Shown here: positions 8,775-17,599 of the stretch, one piece after another
Layout: each line of letters starts with the position of its first letter
How positions within the stretch are numbered: the first letter of the stretch is position 1
Assembly: GCF_025149915.1 (NCBI RefSeq)
Contig: NZ_CP102278.1
Coordinates: 852,001 to 916,000 of the forward strand
Direction of reading: 5' to 3'
Source: Coprococcus eutactus
GTDB taxonomy: Bacteria > Bacillota > Clostridia > Lachnospirales > Lachnospiraceae
DNA: 64,000 bases
Notes under the pieces: generated by a model
Database searches by the model: none
What the model saw: only the letters and a program-made list of their open reading frames with translations
What the model was told of the DNA's origin: nothing
Program-made: the position numbers and the translations under genes

Positions 8775-9140
8775 ATGGATATTTCAACAAGAACTGAGGA
8801 TGGCGAGCTGGTTCTATGTGCCAGTTCGATATACAATCAGAAGTTTTATCTGAACAAAGAGTTTTCAAAACTTCCTGATGATATAAAGGATGAGCTTCAT
8901 GCCATGTGTGGGGCATTTACTCAGGAAGTCGGCGGCATATTTATGCTGGTGTTTGATGATGCTGGTAATCTGAGGATACAGACAAGGGCGCTTGACGATG
9001 ATCTTCTGTTTGACGACATAGGATGTGGACTGAAGGTGAAAAAGCTGCAGAATGAGAAGCGCGAACTGTTTCAGAGCCTGGAGCTTTTCTACAAGATATT
9101 TATACAGGGCGTAGACCTTGACAGCCTTATAAAAGAATGA
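8775..9140 (+). CDS. DUF6145 family protein
   Basis: This 121-residue acidic protein starts 8 bases after dapB. It carries LCASSIYNQKFYLNKEF, a CGAFTQEVGGIF segment and a C-terminal helix LFYKIFIQGVDL. It has no signal peptide or membrane segment. I recall this as DUF6145, a small cytoplasmic protein of Lachnospiraceae often found beside dapB and coaX. That is recall of context, not a search. No function is known. Spacing suggests co-transcription with dapB and coaX. Confidence 0.6.
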   Translation: MDISTRTEDGELVLCASSIYNQKFYLNKEFSKLPDDIKDELHAMCGAFTQEVGGIFMLVFDDAGNLRIQTRALDDDLLFDDIGCGLKVKKLQNEKRELFQSLELFYKIFIQGVDLDSLIKE

Positions 9141-9173
9141 TAAAAATTTGATGATCAGGAAGGGAAAGAGATC

Positions 9174-9941
9174 ATGTTATTTGCTATTGATGCGGGAAAT
9201 ACCAACATAACCATCGGACTGTTCGATGGAGAGAAACTTGAGAAAACATTTAGAATGACAACGGGGATATCGCGTACATCGGATGAGTACGGAGTGTTTC
9301 TGCTCGACTGGCTGCGAATGAGACAGTTGTCCAAGGATGTTATAGATGAGGTTATCATTGCCTCTGTAGTTCCGAAGATAATGCATTCACTTGTGAACGG
9401 TATAAAGAAATATTTTGGCATTACACCGCTTATAGTTGAGCCAGGCATAAGGACGGGCATAAATATTGCACTGCCAAATCCAAAGCAGCTCGGAGCCGAC
9501 AGGATTGTAGATGCTGTGGCAGCATATCACATGTATGGAGGACCAGTTCTCACGATTGATTTTGGAACTGCTACCACATATGATCTCATAAGTAGCGATG
9601 GTATATTTGAGGCCGAAGTCACATCACCTGGTATAAGACTTATAGCAAATGCACTTTGGACGGGAACTGCAAAGCTTCCTGAGATAGAGATAAAGGTGCC
9701 TGACACTATCCTGTGCAAGGACACAATATCCAGTATGCAGGCGGGTGTCTGTATGGGTTACATAGGTCAGACTGAATATATAGTGAAGAGGATGAAGAAG
9801 GAGTCAGGTCTCGACGACATGAAAGTGGTTGCAACGGGCGGTCTCGGCAAGATGATATATGAGAACACGGACTGTATAGATGTGTATGATCCGGATCTTA
9901 CTCTCCACGGACTCAGACTTATCATGGACAAGCAGAAATAG
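9174..9941 (+). CDS. coaX: Type III pantothenate kinase
   Basis: The 255-residue product is an ASKHA-fold kinase with the N-terminal [11 protein letters not shown] phosphate-binding motif, the conserved [11 protein letters not shown] and the DFGTATTYD block carrying the catalytic Asp region, then ATGGLG near the C-terminus. It phosphorylates pantothenate in the first step of coenzyme A synthesis, needs a monovalent cation and is not inhibited by CoA. GGAAGGGAAAG precedes the ATG. A pantothenate symporter (panF) lies 14 kb downstream in this window. Confidence 0.95.
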   Translation: MLFAIDAGNTNITIGLFDGEKLEKTFRMTTGISRTSDEYGVFLLDWLRMRQLSKDVIDEVIIASVVPKIMHSLVNGIKKYFGITPLIVEPGIRTGINIALPNPKQLGADRIVDAVAAYHMYGGPVLTIDFGTATTYDLISSDGIFEAEVTSPGIRLIANALWTGTAKLPEIEIKVPDTILCKDTISSMQAGVCMGYIGQTEYIVKRMKKESGLDDMKVVATGGLGKMIYENTDCIDVYDPDLTLHGLRLIMDKQK

Positions 9942-9965
9942 AAAAATGACATATATATAGAAGCA

Positions 9966-10940
9966 ATGGAGAAATTTATGGATTTTAGGGATAAATTGAT
10001 CCTGGCGCCGATGGCTGGTGTATGTGACCAGCCATTTCGTCTTTTATGCAAGGAACAGGGCTGCGATATCCTGTATAGCGAGATGGTCAGCGCCAAGGCG
10101 ATATACTATAACAATAAGAATACAAAGCCCCTCTTGGCAATGGATGAGAGGGAGAAGCCGTTTGGACTTCAGCTCTTTGGCTCAGATCCTGTGATAATGG
10201 CTGAGATGGCGAAAAAGATAGAGGGAAATGGATACTCGTTTATAGATATAAATATGGGATGTCCGGTGCCAAAGGTGGTGAATAACGGTGAGGGATCAGC
10301 CCTCATGAAAGACCCTCTTCTGGTGGGCAGGATTGTTGAGACGGTGGCAAATGCGATAAGTATACCTCTGACGATAAAGATAAGAAGTGGATTTGATCCT
10401 GAGCATATAAATGCCCCGGAGATCGCACATATAGCCCAGGAAAGTGGTGCTGCGGCGGTTGCGGTACACGGCAGGACAAGACAGCAGTATTATCAGGGAC
10501 ACGCCGACTGGGATGTCATAGCCAGAGTAAAGCAGGTGTGCAATATACCAGTCATAGGCAATGGCGATATAAACACTCCAAAGGACATTATAGATATGAG
10601 AAATCAGACGGATTGTGACGGATTTATGATAGGCAGAGGAGCCAGAGGAAACCCGTGGATATTCAGGGATATGAAGTATTATTATGAGCATGGAGATCTG
10701 CCACCGAGACCGGATGCCCATGAGGTGAGGGGGATGATCCTCAGACATGCAAGGTTGATGACTGAGTTTAAGGGAGAGTATATTGGGATCCATGAGATGC
10801 GAAAACATGTGGCATGGTACTCTGCTGGAATGTACGATTCGGCAAGGCTAAGGGGGCTTGTGAACGAGGTTGAGACATACGATGAGCTTGTGGAATTGCT
10901 TGACAGGTGGGAAGAAAGTATACCTGAAAAAGTGATGTAG
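9966..10940 (+). CDS. dusB: tRNA-dihydrouridine synthase
   Basis: The 324-residue product is an FMN-dependent TIM barrel with LAPMAGVCDQPFR at the N-terminus, the catalytic-cysteine motif NMGCPVPKV, HGRTRQQYYQG, and GNGDI followed by GFMIGRGARGNPW, which is the phosphate-binding segment. It reduces uridines in the D loop of tRNA using NADPH. The sequence type matches the DusB branch of Firmicutes. It starts 24 bases after coaX and probably belongs to the dapB-coaX transcript. Confidence 0.93.
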   Translation: MEKFMDFRDKLILAPMAGVCDQPFRLLCKEQGCDILYSEMVSAKAIYYNNKNTKPLLAMDEREKPFGLQLFGSDPVIMAEMAKKIEGNGYSFIDINMGCPVPKVVNNGEGSALMKDPLLVGRIVETVANAISIPLTIKIRSGFDPEHINAPEIAHIAQESGAAAVAVHGRTRQQYYQGHADWDVIARVKQVCNIPVIGNGDINTPKDIIDMRNQTDCDGFMIGRGARGNPWIFRDMKYYYEHGDLPPRPDAHEVRGMILRHARLMTEFKGEYIGIHEMRKHVAWYSAGMYDSARLRGLVNEVETYDELVELLDRWEESIPEKVM

Positions 10941-11256
10941 AGTTAACATAATAATTAAAAATTGTAACAAGAAATAAAGAAATTCTTAAAAAATGTAAAG
11001 TAAAAATATACAATGTGCCAATATGTTTCAAAAATGTTACAGGGATTAAATGTGTGATATGCACAAAAATATAGTGCAAAAATGTTACATATTTACATTA
11101 ACAGAAATAAAGAATTTTGTACAATTGTGCAGCATTCATAAAAATAGCTACTTTGCTTGACCTTTCTTTTGACAGAGATTATAATAGCGTCATGAGTAAA
11201 AAATTAACGGTTTTGTAACAATTCTGAAACCGTAAAGAAATTAAGGAGAAAAGGTT
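10941..11256. promoter_or_regulatory. AT-rich regulatory region with four TGTAACA heptamers
   Basis: I see no gene in this 316-base gap. It is very AT-rich. The heptamer TGTAACA occurs at 10963 and 11214 on the + strand and, inverted as TGTTACA, at 11035 and 11083. The two inverted copies lie in a 13-bp direct repeat (11029-11041 and 11077-11089). This looks like a binding-site cluster ahead of the cell-wall gene. Confidence 0.45.
11157..11185 (+). promoter_or_regulatory. Sigma-A type promoter upstream of the 3D-domain gene
   Basis: TTGACC (11157-11162), 17-base spacer, TATAAT (11180-11185). It is the only good match in the gap and lies about 70 bases before the ATG. Confidence 0.7.
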
Positions 11257-12126
11257 ATGCAAAGGTTTTCAGATTCATCACGTATGAAATCACAGAAACT
11301 AAAGAAAACATCACTCAAGACATCACTTAGAAAGAACGTAAAGAAAATCAGCATCGGAGCAGTGCTCATTGCAGTTGGAATATCATCATATGGTGTTATC
11401 TATTCAGATGACAGCATGGTATCATCAAAGAGCAGAGGCATATCCATTGCGGCAGCAGGTAATACATTATATGCAGACAATGCAGCAGACTACGCGGAGA
11501 CCACAGCAACTGAACAGTTGGCAGATGGAACACTTTCAGACGTCAACAAGACCGGTTCAACAGTACTCTCAAGCAAGAAGTCTACAAGACAGGCAGTAGC
11601 GATCAGCGGAGGAGTTCAGCATGCTCCAGCAGAAGCTGTTGAGCAGAAGATTGAATTTGAAGAGGTTACAACTCAGGCAACAGAGGCTACCACAGAGATG
11701 AAGGTAGAGGATGACAATAAGTCAACAGCAGGTCTGCCAGAGGATGAGATCTCAGAGGATCCATCTACAGAGAAGGCAACTGACGGACTTCCGGAGGATA
11801 AGGTAATGTATGTGAATGGTGAGACATCAGGTACATATCTCGGAACATTCTGGATCACAGCATATTGTCCATGTCCGATCTGCTGTGGAGAGTACAGCAA
11901 TATGGATAACCCAACAACAGCCTCAGGAGCACCTGCAGTTGAGGGAGTTACATGTGCAGCGCCTAGCAACTTCGAGTTCGGAACAGAGCTGATAGTTGAC
12001 GGGCATACATATACAGTTCAGGACAGAGGAGGAGCTATCAATGGAAATCATCTTGATATCTACTTCTCAAACCATCAGGCCGCACTTAACTTCGCAACAG
12101 GCTACTATGATGTATATGTAAAGTAA
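11257..12126 (+). CDS. 3D-domain protein, probable secreted peptidoglycan-active enzyme
   Basis: The 289-residue product has a basic N-terminus rich in Ser/Lys, a hydrophobic signal/anchor helix around residues 30-50, a low-complexity Thr/Glu/Ala linker to about residue 190, and a C-terminal 3D (Asp-Asp-Asp) domain. The domain shows FWITAYCPCPICCG, VTCAAPSNFEFGTELIV and the closing VQDRGGAINGNHLDIYF. 3D domains adopt a double-psi barrel as in MltA and YocH and act on peptidoglycan. The mature protein would be exported or membrane-tethered. A promoter and terminator bracket it, so it is a single-gene unit. Confidence 0.85.
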   Translation: MQRFSDSSRMKSQKLKKTSLKTSLRKNVKKISIGAVLIAVGISSYGVIYSDDSMVSSKSRGISIAAAGNTLYADNAADYAETTATEQLADGTLSDVNKTGSTVLSSKKSTRQAVAISGGVQHAPAEAVEQKIEFEEVTTQATEATTEMKVEDDNKSTAGLPEDEISEDPSTEKATDGLPEDKVMYVNGETSGTYLGTFWITAYCPCPICCGEYSNMDNPTTASGAPAVEGVTCAAPSNFEFGTELIVDGHTYTVQDRGGAINGNHLDIYFSNHQAALNFATGYYDVYVK

Positions 12127-12166
12127 TACAGCAATCACAGTTCAATTGAATATAAACTTATACAGT

Positions 12167-12190
12167 AAAACCCGCCATCAGGCGGGTTTT
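12167..12190 (+). terminator. Terminator after the 3D-domain gene
   Basis: AAAACCCGCC, loop ATCA, GGCGGGTTTT: a perfect 10-bp stem ending in T residues. Confidence 0.9.
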
Positions 12191-12265
12191 GTGTTGTGTA
12201 AAGCGATATGGAGAAGATGAAGGCCGTGGTTTTGATATCATGCCAGCATTGCTTGCCTGAATGCC

Positions 12266-12294
12266 TTGTTTTTTCTATATCCCTGTGTTATAAT
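12266..12294 (+). promoter_or_regulatory. Promoter upstream of thrC
   Basis: TTGTTT (12266-12271), 17-base spacer and TATAAT (12289-12294) with an extended TG at -14. This gives a leader of about 85 bases before the thrC start. Confidence 0.6.
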
Positions 12295-12385
12295 GCACAC
12301 GATTATTTGTGGATTACTTGATCCATAGAATATTTGAAGATGCATATAACCTAGAGGATTAAATACATTTTAAGGAGATTGGCAA

Positions 12386-13873
12386 ATGGAACTGATTTAC
12401 AGAAGCACAAGAAATGCAAACGAGACAGCAACAGCGTCACAGGCTATACTTAAGGGCCTTGCTAATGAGGGAGGACTTTTTGTACCGGATTCGATCCCGG
12501 CACTTGATGTGTCGCTGGAAGATCTGGCAAAGATGAACTATCAGCAGGTAGCCTATGAGGTTATGAAATTAATGTTCACAGACTTCACAGAGGATGAACT
12601 TAAGCATTGTATAAATTCAGCATATGACTCAAAGTTTGATACACCGGTCATAGCACCACTTGTAAATAAGGCAGGAGCATATTATCTTGAGCTGTTCCAT
12701 GGTTCAACGATCGCATTTAAGGATATGGCACTTTCAATTCTCCCTTATCTCCTCACAACATCAGCGAAGAAGAATGGCGTGAAGAATGAGATCGTCATCC
12801 TCACAGCAACATCAGGAGATACAGGTAAGGCTGCCCTTGCTGGATTTGCAGATGTACCAGGAACAAAGATAATAGTATTCTATCCAAAGCATGGTGTAAG
12901 CCCTATTCAGGAGAAACAGATGGTTACCCAGAAGGGAGACAATACATTTGTTGTAGGTATCACAGGCAACTTTGATGATGCCCAGACAGGTGTAAAGAAG
13001 ATGTTCTCAGATACAGAGCTTGCAAAGTACATGGATGAGAAGGGATATCAGTTCTCATCAGCAAACTCCATCAACATCGGACGTCTTGTTCCTCAGATGG
13101 TATATTATGTATACGCATACACAAGACTTGTTGCAGATGGAACCATCAAGGCCGGTGACAAGATCAATGTGGATGTTCCAACAGGTAACTTTGGAAATAT
13201 CCTCGCTGCATATTATGCAAAGGAGATGGGACTTCCAATCGCGAAGTTCATCTGTGCGTCAAATGACAACAAGGTTCTGTTTGATTTCTTCCAGACAGGA
13301 ACATATGATAGAAACAGAGAGTTCATACTCACAACATCACCATCGATGGATATCCTCATCTCAAGCAACCTTGAGAGACTGATATACAAGATCGCTGGCA
13401 ACGATGCTGAGAAGAACTCAGAGCTTATGAAAGAACTCACAACAGATGGTGTGTACACCATCACAGACGATATGAAGGCAAAGCTTGCCGAGTTCTATGG
13501 TGGATATGCTACAGAGGCAGAGACAGCAGCAACCATCAAGAAGGTATACGAGTCAGACGATTATATCATCGATACACATACAGCAGTTGCAGCTACAGTA
13601 TATGACAAGTATGTGGCAGAGACAGGTGATAAGACGCCTACAGTCATCGCATCAACAGCAAGCCCATACAAGTTCACAAGAAGCGTTATGAACGCTATAG
13701 ATCCTGAGTACGATTCCAAGACAGACTTTGAGCTCGTTGACGAGCTTGAGAAGCTCTCAGGAGTAAAGGTGCCTCAGGCTATAGAGGATATCAGATCAGC
13801 AAAGGTACTCCACGACACAGTATGTGACAAGGAGGATATGCTGGCAGAGGTTAAGGGATTCCTTAATATTTAA
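12386..13873 (+). CDS. thrC: Threonine synthase
   Basis: The 495-residue product is a PLP enzyme converting O-phosphohomoserine to threonine. It shows the family start IYRSTRN, the PLP-lysine motif GSTIAFKDMALS, the phosphate-gripping TATSGDTGKAA and NFGNILAAYYAKEMG. Length and the N-terminal extension match the longer (class II, fungal/E. coli-like) threonine synthases. AAGGAG precedes the ATG. It stands alone between its promoter and the preQ1 riboswitch leader of the next operon. Confidence 0.95.
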   Translation: MELIYRSTRNANETATASQAILKGLANEGGLFVPDSIPALDVSLEDLAKMNYQQVAYEVMKLMFTDFTEDELKHCINSAYDSKFDTPVIAPLVNKAGAYYLELFHGSTIAFKDMALSILPYLLTTSAKKNGVKNEIVILTATSGDTGKAALAGFADVPGTKIIVFYPKHGVSPIQEKQMVTQKGDNTFVVGITGNFDDAQTGVKKMFSDTELAKYMDEKGYQFSSANSINIGRLVPQMVYYVYAYTRLVADGTIKAGDKINVDVPTGNFGNILAAYYAKEMGLPIAKFICASNDNKVLFDFFQTGTYDRNREFILTTSPSMDILISSNLERLIYKIAGNDAEKNSELMKELTTDGVYTITDDMKAKLAEFYGGYATEAETAATIKKVYESDDYIIDTHTAVAATVYDKYVAETGDKTPTVIASTASPYKFTRSVMNAIDPEYDSKTDFELVDELEKLSGVKVPQAIEDIRSAKVLHDTVCDKEDMLAEVKGFLNI

Positions 13874-13929
13874 AGTGATATTAGAAACGTCAACCAGTCT
13901 GTTGGATAGAAATTCCGGCAGGTAAAGAA

Positions 13930-13957
13930 TTGGAGCACAATATAAATACAATAAAAT
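13930..13957 (+). promoter_or_regulatory. Weak candidate promoter for the queuosine operon
   Basis: TTGGAG (13930-13935), 16-base spacer, TAAAAT (13952-13957). It is weak in consensus, but it places the start at about the first base of the riboswitch aptamer, which supports it. Confidence 0.4.
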
Positions 13958-13960
13958 AGA

Positions 13961-14043
13961 TTGACAGTTCATTAGTACCATCCTGTCACTAAACAAAACT
14001 AGGACATAAGAAGATCAGAATGTCCTATTCTGGTCTTTTTTTG
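13961..14043 (+). promoter_or_regulatory. preQ1-I riboswitch plus terminator upstream of queD
   Basis: The aptamer has the compact preQ1-I layout. Stem P1 GACAG (13963-13967) pairs with CTGTC (13983-13987), the loop contains TTAGTACCA, and an A-rich tail ACTAAACAAAACTAGG closes the pseudoknot. Directly after it, AGATCAGAAT (14012-14021) pairs with ATTCTGGTCT (14027-14036), followed by seven T residues. TAGGACAT (about 14000-14007) can alternatively pair with ATGTCCTA (14020-14027), forming an antiterminator that competes with both pseudoknot and terminator. preQ1 binding would therefore stop transcription of the synthesis genes. Confidence 0.85.
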
Positions 14044-14075
14044 TGGTGAACAGTTGGATGCTTATAGGAGGAGTT

Positions 14076-14495
14076 ATGTATAAGTTAAAAACAAAGGCAA
14101 GTTTTGACAGCGCCCATTTTCTAAAAGATTATGAGGGCAAATGCAGCAATATCCACGGACACAGATGGACGGTGGAGATAGAGGTTGGAGCGGAAACGCT
14201 TGAGCACGATACACAGAACAGGGGAATGGTGGTAGATTTCTCGAATCTTAAGAAGGATCTGAGAGAGCTTGCAGATCATTTTGATCACAGCCTTATCATG
14301 GAGACAGGAAGTTTGAAACAGGCAACGGAGGATGCGCTGCTGGCGGAGAATCTGAGAATCGTGAAGGTTGATTTCAGACCTACGGCTGAGAACTTCGCAA
14401 AGTATATATATGATGAGATGACGAGCCGAGGCTACAATGTTATAGAGGCAAGTGTGTATGAGACACCGAATAATGTGGCGTCTTATTGCGAGTAA
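14076..14495 (+). CDS. queD: 6-carboxy-5,6,7,8-tetrahydropterin synthase
   Basis: The 139-residue tunnelling-fold enzyme has zinc ligands in FDSAHFL and NIHGHRW, the catalytic Cys in GKCSNIHGH and a DHSLIM motif. It converts 7,8-dihydroneopterin triphosphate to 6-carboxytetrahydropterin, the second step to preQ0. ATG 14076 is chosen because AGGAGG lies upstream; the in-frame codon at 14043 falls inside the terminator. It is the first gene of queD-queE-folE-queC, behind a preQ1 riboswitch. Confidence 0.93.
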   Translation: MYKLKTKASFDSAHFLKDYEGKCSNIHGHRWTVEIEVGAETLEHDTQNRGMVVDFSNLKKDLRELADHFDHSLIMETGSLKQATEDALLAENLRIVKVDFRPTAENFAKYIYDEMTSRGYNVIEASVYETPNNVASYCE

Positions 14496-14585
14496 TATAA
14501 ACAATAGGATCCCGGTGAGAAACTGACTGGTCTCAAGATCTGTCAGATGTGAGACAATATACACTGGGAGAAAGGAAATATAGAC

Positions 14586-15254
14586 GTGAGTACGTACAGA
14601 GTAGTAGAGAGATTTATAAGTATCAACGGTGAGGCGGCAAGAGCCGGAGAACTCGCTGTGTTTATCAGATTTGCGGGCTGCAATCTTAACTGCGGATACT
14701 GCGATACAAAGTGGGCAAATGAGCCGGGCGTGGACTATCAGGAGCTTACAGAGGATGAACTCGTGGATTACGTCAGGAGAACAGAGGTAAAGAATGTCAC
14801 ACTGACAGGCGGTGAACCGCTGATACAGAAAGACATAGACAAACTCCTTCTGGCATTTGCGCTTGAGGATGACATAAGGGTTGAGATTGAGACAAATGGA
14901 AGTGTTGATATTGCTGAGTTCAAGGCTCTCGGCGGAAATGTGTCATACACACTGGATTATAAATGCCCATCCAGCGGTATGGAGAGTGACATGTGCCTTG
15001 CAAATTATAACTATATAGACAAAAATGATTCGGTTAAATTTGTGGTAGGCTCACAGGAGGATCTGGAGAAATGCCTTGAGATAATCAGGGAATATGCACT
15101 GGATGAGAGAACGAGGGTGTTCATCAGTCCTGTGTATGGAAGTATAGATCCGGCGGATATAGTGGACTTTATGATAGAGAACGGTATGAATGATGTAAAG
15201 CTGCAGCTGCAGCTCCACAAGTTCATTTGGGATCCGGAAGAAAGAGGTGTATAA
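14586..15254 (+). CDS. queE: 7-carboxy-7-deazaguanine synthase (radical SAM)
   Basis: The 222-residue product has the cluster motif [16 protein letters not shown] (CX3CX2C) binding a 4Fe-4S cluster and AdoMet, and the TGGEPL motif. It rearranges carboxytetrahydropterin into 7-carboxy-7-deazaguanine. It starts with GTG at 14586, preceded by GAAAGGA. queD ends 90 bases before it, and its stop is 1 base before the folE start, so the genes are clearly one operon. Confidence 0.94.
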   Translation: MSTYRVVERFISINGEAARAGELAVFIRFAGCNLNCGYCDTKWANEPGVDYQELTEDELVDYVRRTEVKNVTLTGGEPLIQKDIDKLLLAFALEDDIRVEIETNGSVDIAEFKALGGNVSYTLDYKCPSSGMESDMCLANYNYIDKNDSVKFVVGSQEDLEKCLEIIREYALDERTRVFISPVYGSIDPADIVDFMIENGMNDVKLQLQLHKFIWDPEERGV

Positions 15255-15255
15255 G

Positions 15256-15849
15256 ATGGCTATAGATAAAGAGGCTATAAAGGAACACGTAAGGGGGATA
15301 CTCATTGCCCTTGGCGATGATCCTGACAGAGAGGGACTTATAGAGACTCCTGACAGGGTCGCGCGCATGTATGAGGAAGTATTTGAGGGAATGAACTATA
15401 CCAACGATGAGCTGGCTGAGATGTTCGGTAAGACATTTGCCGAGGATGGAGTGGCAAGACAGGCGGGCGATATGGTGTTTGTCAAGGATATAGAGGTGTT
15501 CAGCTACTGTGAGCATCACATGGCGCTTATGTATGACATGAAGGTGTCTGTTGCATACATTCCAAATGGAAGAGTGCTGGGCTTGTCCAAGATAGCAAGG
15601 ATCGCGGATATGGTTGCGAAGAGACTTCAGCTCCAGGAGAGGATAGGCTCGGATATTGCCTACGTCATATCAAAGGCTGCTGGAACTGAGGATGTTGCGG
15701 TCATGATAGAGGCACATCACAGCTGTATGACGGCAAGAGGCATCAAGAAGCCGGGAAGCAAGACTATGACGACCACTCTCAGGGGAAGATTTGAGAGCGA
15801 CACAGCTCTGCAGAACAAGATGCTGATGATGTACAATGCGGGAAGATAG
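15256..15849 (+). CDS. folE: GTP cyclohydrolase I
   Basis: The 197-residue T-fold enzyme has the zinc-binding FSYCEHHM and the second cysteine in [16 protein letters not shown]. It makes dihydroneopterin triphosphate from GTP. Its placement between queE and queC and behind the preQ1 riboswitch says this copy serves queuosine/preQ0 synthesis, supplying QueD, though it could also feed folate. I start at ATG 15256, 1 base after the queE stop. An in-frame GTG upstream would overlap queE. Confidence 0.94.
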   Translation: MAIDKEAIKEHVRGILIALGDDPDREGLIETPDRVARMYEEVFEGMNYTNDELAEMFGKTFAEDGVARQAGDMVFVKDIEVFSYCEHHMALMYDMKVSVAYIPNGRVLGLSKIARIADMVAKRLQLQERIGSDIAYVISKAAGTEDVAVMIEAHHSCMTARGIKKPGSKTMTTTLRGRFESDTALQNKMLMMYNAGR

Positions 15850-15948
15850 TCATCGGTATACTGAATTGATAATTATGAATTTGCAGATTCGGGATTATTA
15901 TAATGAGACCTGGAATATCATATTTGATTATATATGGAGGATGAGATT

Positions 15949-16626
15949 ATGCAGAATTTGAAGAATAAGGATGAGGCAGTTGTAGTATTCAGTGGCGGAC
16001 AGGACAGCACAACGTGTCTGTTGTGGGCACTCAAGAAGTACAAGAAGGTGTATGCGGTATCATTTGACTATGGACAGAGACATGCGTTAGAGCTTGAGTG
16101 TGCCAGGGAGATCGCGGACAAATTCGGAGTGGAGCACCACATACTCGATATGAGCCTTCTCAATCAGCTTGCGCCAAATTCTCTGACAAGAACAGACATG
16201 AAGGTTGATGAAAATGCACCTGACGAGGGTACACCGAATTCATTTGTTGACGGAAGAAATATGGTATTTCTTACATTTGTAGCAATATTTGCCAAACAGA
16301 GGGGAATATCTGATATAATAACAGGAGTGTCTCAGAGTGATTTCTCAGGATACCCTGACTGCAGGGATATATTTATCAAATCGTTAAATACAACACTAAA
16401 TCTTGCAATGGACTACGAGTTTGATATAATAACACCATTGATGTGGATCGATAAGATGGAGACATGGAAGATGGCTGATGAGCTGGGTGGACTGGATGTC
16501 ATCAGAGATATGACACTTACATGTTACAATGGCATCAAGGGCGAGGGCTGCGGACATTGTCCATCATGCAAGCTCCGCAAGAAGGGGTATGATCTGTACA
16601 TGAAGTACAAGGAGGAACACAAGTAA
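15949..16626 (+). CDS. queC: 7-cyano-7-deazaguanine synthase
   Basis: The 225-residue product has the PP-loop FSGGQDSTT near residue 14 and the C-terminal zinc motif CX7-8CX2CX2C ([16 protein letters not shown]). It uses ATP and ammonia to convert carboxydeazaguanine to preQ0, completing the route begun by FolE, QueD and QueE. ATG 15949 has GGAGG 8 bases upstream; the ATG at 15934 overlaps that site. No queF is visible, so reduction of preQ0 to preQ1 must be encoded elsewhere. Confidence 0.95.
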   Translation: MQNLKNKDEAVVVFSGGQDSTTCLLWALKKYKKVYAVSFDYGQRHALELECAREIADKFGVEHHILDMSLLNQLAPNSLTRTDMKVDENAPDEGTPNSFVDGRNMVFLTFVAIFAKQRGISDIITGVSQSDFSGYPDCRDIFIKSLNTTLNLAMDYEFDIITPLMWIDKMETWKMADELGGLDVIRDMTLTCYNGIKGEGCGHCPSCKLRKKGYDLYMKYKEEHK

Positions 16627-16665
16627 ATAAGCAGTATCAAACGGAAAGGTTGTGTTATTGAAAGT

Positions 16666-17580
16666 ATGAAGAATATGCTGTTCATCATGAATCCCAAAGC
16701 GGGTAGGACTACTCTGAAGAATTCTTTGGTGGATGTGCTGGAAGTGTTCTGCAACAACGATTACGCGGTCAGGACATATCTTACGAAATCGGCAGATGAC
16801 GCAGAGAGAATTGTTCAGGAGGAAGGCGCAAACTACGATGTGATCGTATGTGCGGGGGGCGACGGAACCCTGGGCAACACAGTTACAGGATATATGAAGA
16901 GCGGGATAAAGGTTCCACTTGGATATATTCCGTGTGGCTCCACCAATGACTTTGCAAGGAGCATGGACATACCGAGAGAGACAGTTGAGGCGGCTGAGAT
17001 GATAGTGAAGGCAGAGCCGTTCTCCATAGATATAGGAAGTCTGAACGACAAGAACTTTGTTTATGTCGCAGCTTTTGGAATGTTCTCAGATACATCATAT
17101 GCAACGCCGCAGAATATGAAGAATATATTTGGGCATGCGGCATATGTATTGCAGGGGATAAAAAGTCTGGCAAATGTACCATCTTACAAGATGAAGGTTA
17201 CAATAGACGGGGACGAGCAGGAAGGCGAGTTCATATTCGGTATGGTGTCTAACTCGATATCCGTAGGAGGATTTAAGAGTATAACCCGAAAAGGCGTTGA
17301 GTTCGATGACGGACTTTTTGAGGGAGTACTGATAAGGACAATTAAGACGCCAGCTGATCTGGAGAGAGTTGTAAGGGCACTTCTTACGGGAGATGTGAAT
17401 GAGAGGAGCATGGTTTCATTCAGGGCTCACAGGGTCAAGTTCGATGCAGAGGATCCGGTTGCATGGACATGCGACGGTGAGTTCGGCGGAGAATATAAGG
17501 AGACCAAGATACACATCCACAGGAGAGCGATAGATCTTCTGGTCGTTCAGGAAAGCGAGCAGGATGAGGTTATAGAATAA
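16666..17580 (+). CDS. Diacylglycerol/lipid kinase family protein
   Basis: The 304-residue product is of the YegS/BmrU/DgkB type. It shows NPKAGR at the N-terminus and the catalytic CAGGDGTLGNTV (GGDGT motif), followed by PLGYIPCGSTNDFARS. The C-terminal beta-sandwich has the conserved FDDGLFEG and CDGEFGG. It phosphorylates diacylglycerol or a related lipid at the membrane surface. Which lipid cannot be read from sequence. It sits 40 bases after queC and 19 bases before glmM. Confidence 0.88.
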   Translation: MKNMLFIMNPKAGRTTLKNSLVDVLEVFCNNDYAVRTYLTKSADDAERIVQEEGANYDVIVCAGGDGTLGNTVTGYMKSGIKVPLGYIPCGSTNDFARSMDIPRETVEAAEMIVKAEPFSIDIGSLNDKNFVYVAAFGMFSDTSYATPQNMKNIFGHAAYVLQGIKSLANVPSYKMKVTIDGDEQEGEFIFGMVSNSISVGGFKSITRKGVEFDDGLFEGVLIRTIKTPADLERVVRALLTGDVNERSMVSFRAHRVKFDAEDPVAWTCDGEFGGEYKETKIHIHRRAIDLLVVQESEQDEVIE

Positions 17581-17599
17581 TAGAATCGAGGATTTTACA

